Origin: Planctomycetota bacterium
Lineage (GTDB): Bacteria > Planctomycetota > Brocadiia > JAJRTI01
Reading direction: 5' to 3'
Length of the DNA: 14,475 bases
NCBI GenBank assembly: GCA_024278415.1
Contig: JAJRTI010000282.1
Location: forward strand, 1-14,475
How positions within the stretch are numbered: the first letter of the stretch is position 1; each line of letters begins with the position of its first letter. The notes beneath the pieces were generated by a model. It did no database searches and was not told the DNA's origin. It saw only the letters and a program-made list of their open reading frames with translations. Of the stretch, positions 13,950 to 14,475 are shown one piece after another. Both the position numbers and the translations under genes were made by a program.

Positions 13950-14475
13950 TAGATACGCTCAGATCAAGCCAGCCGGTCGTGCCCATACGTGCACGGCGAG
14001 CCCCACTTCCCAGCATCAGCCATGCCGAGACATGATTGTACGGCGCATGCCCAAGGCAGTCAAGAACGGCCTCGTCTGGCGCTCCGCAAATCCGTGGCTG
14101 GGCGCGTTCGTAGTGCGCCCCGTGAGGGCCTCCGCCGAGACGGACCAGACCGTCCGCCGTACGGCGGACACCGCGGGCGGGATGGCGCCCGCAAGTGAGG
14201 CGACATCACCGGCGAGCCATATCGCCATTCCGCCCACACCAAACAGCGAGGAACCCGTTTGCCTCGCCAGCACGGGGCTTGTCCCCAATGGCGCTGACTT
14301 CGCGTTCTCCAGCGCCGTAGGCGCGGCAGTCAATAGAGCCGCTTGCAAAACCCCAGTTGTCATAACCTGTGCTGTGGAGCCGAAAGCCGGCGATGTCGCG
14401 CTTGTAGTAGGCCCGTGAGGGCCTTCCGCTCGGGTGGCGAATCGCCATCGGCGCAGAGGGCGCCCTGACGGTCGC
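13950..14475. other. Non-coding stretch with many hairpins, related to the 5715-5994 element
   Basis: No ORF here has a ribosome binding site or a recognisable domain; the frames of 60-172 residues run through palindromes. Hairpins are at 14173-14192 (GCGGGCG/CGCCCGC), 14246-14267 (GCGAGG/CCTCGC), 14274-14286 (GGGG/CCCC), 14312-14324 (GCGCC-GTA-GGCGC) and 14409-14424 (AGGCCC-GTGA-GGGCCT), plus the 18-bp palindrome listed separately. Motifs shared with the other element are the CGCCGTACGGCG core, CAGTCAATAG (14327-14336) next to a hairpin, and GTGA loops. The 5' flank of the kinase gene is in this stretch, but no good promoter is seen. Confidence 0.6.
14152..14169. repeat. Perfect 18-bp palindrome, same core as the 5720/5970 repeat ends
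   Basis: GTCCGCCGTACGGCGGAC is a perfect palindrome. Its core CGCCGTACGGCG is identical to the core at both ends of the 5715-5994 element. This makes it a third copy in the window, about 8 kb away. Confidence 0.85.

Noticed and set aside
12483..13952. 489-residue + strand ORF opposite the kinase N-terminus
   Set aside because: Antisense shadow of the kinase gene caused by GC-rich codons; low-complexity His/Arg/Gly/Val protein with no motif.
13900..14418. 172-residue + strand and 115-residue - strand ORFs at the right edge
   Set aside because: They run straight through palindromic repeats and have no domain or ribosome binding site; open only because the sequence is GC-rich.

Overview
The window is a GC-rich bacterial chromosome segment. 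Several features together suggest a planctomycete or a related lineage: a Tat-exported Gfo/Idh/MocA-type oxidoreductase, a very large Hanks-type kinase with an N-terminal zinc ribbon and a beta-helix tail, multiheme cytochromes, and non-coding DNA rich in heptamer tandem repeats and palindromes. This placement is inferred from gene style; no rRNA or tRNA is present to confirm it.

Left edge (1-2200, + strand): the C-terminal part of an Eco57I-like adenine-specific DNA methyltransferase runs in from outside the window. It is followed after 13 nt by a probable partner restriction endonuclease broken by a frameshift near position 850. An unrecognised 183-residue ORF with a good ribosome binding site comes next. 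This block looks like an imported, decaying restriction-modification island.

2235-3533 (+): a Tat-signal Gfo/Idh/MocA oxidoreductase. It converges on the next operon across a long nested hairpin (3555-3604).

3609-5647 (- strand): a two-gene respiratory module, read from right to left. A tetraheme NapC/NirT-type membrane quinol dehydrogenase comes first, then an exported octaheme cytochrome of the hydroxylamine-oxidoreductase (HAO) type. The likely path is quinol pool to tetraheme anchor to periplasmic octaheme enzyme, probably for nitrogen-oxide chemistry. A near-consensus promoter lies just upstream, and a heptamer repeat tract separates the two genes.

5715-5994: a compact element with inverted-repeat ends and several internal hairpins. 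It fills the gap between the cytochrome promoter and the stop codon of an SDR dehydrogenase (5995-6801, -). A second heptamer tract ending in a long hairpin (6944-7028) separates the SDR gene from folC (7113-8474, +), the folate polyglutamylation enzyme.

8520-13949 (-): an 1809-residue membrane serine/threonine kinase with zinc ribbon, kinase domain, one membrane segment and three beta-helix modules. The right edge (13950-14475) carries no convincing gene but holds many palindromes that share motifs with the 5715-5994 element.

The most interesting items are the octaheme/tetraheme module with repeats in its intergenic gap, the repeat families, and the kinase with a triple beta-helix tail.
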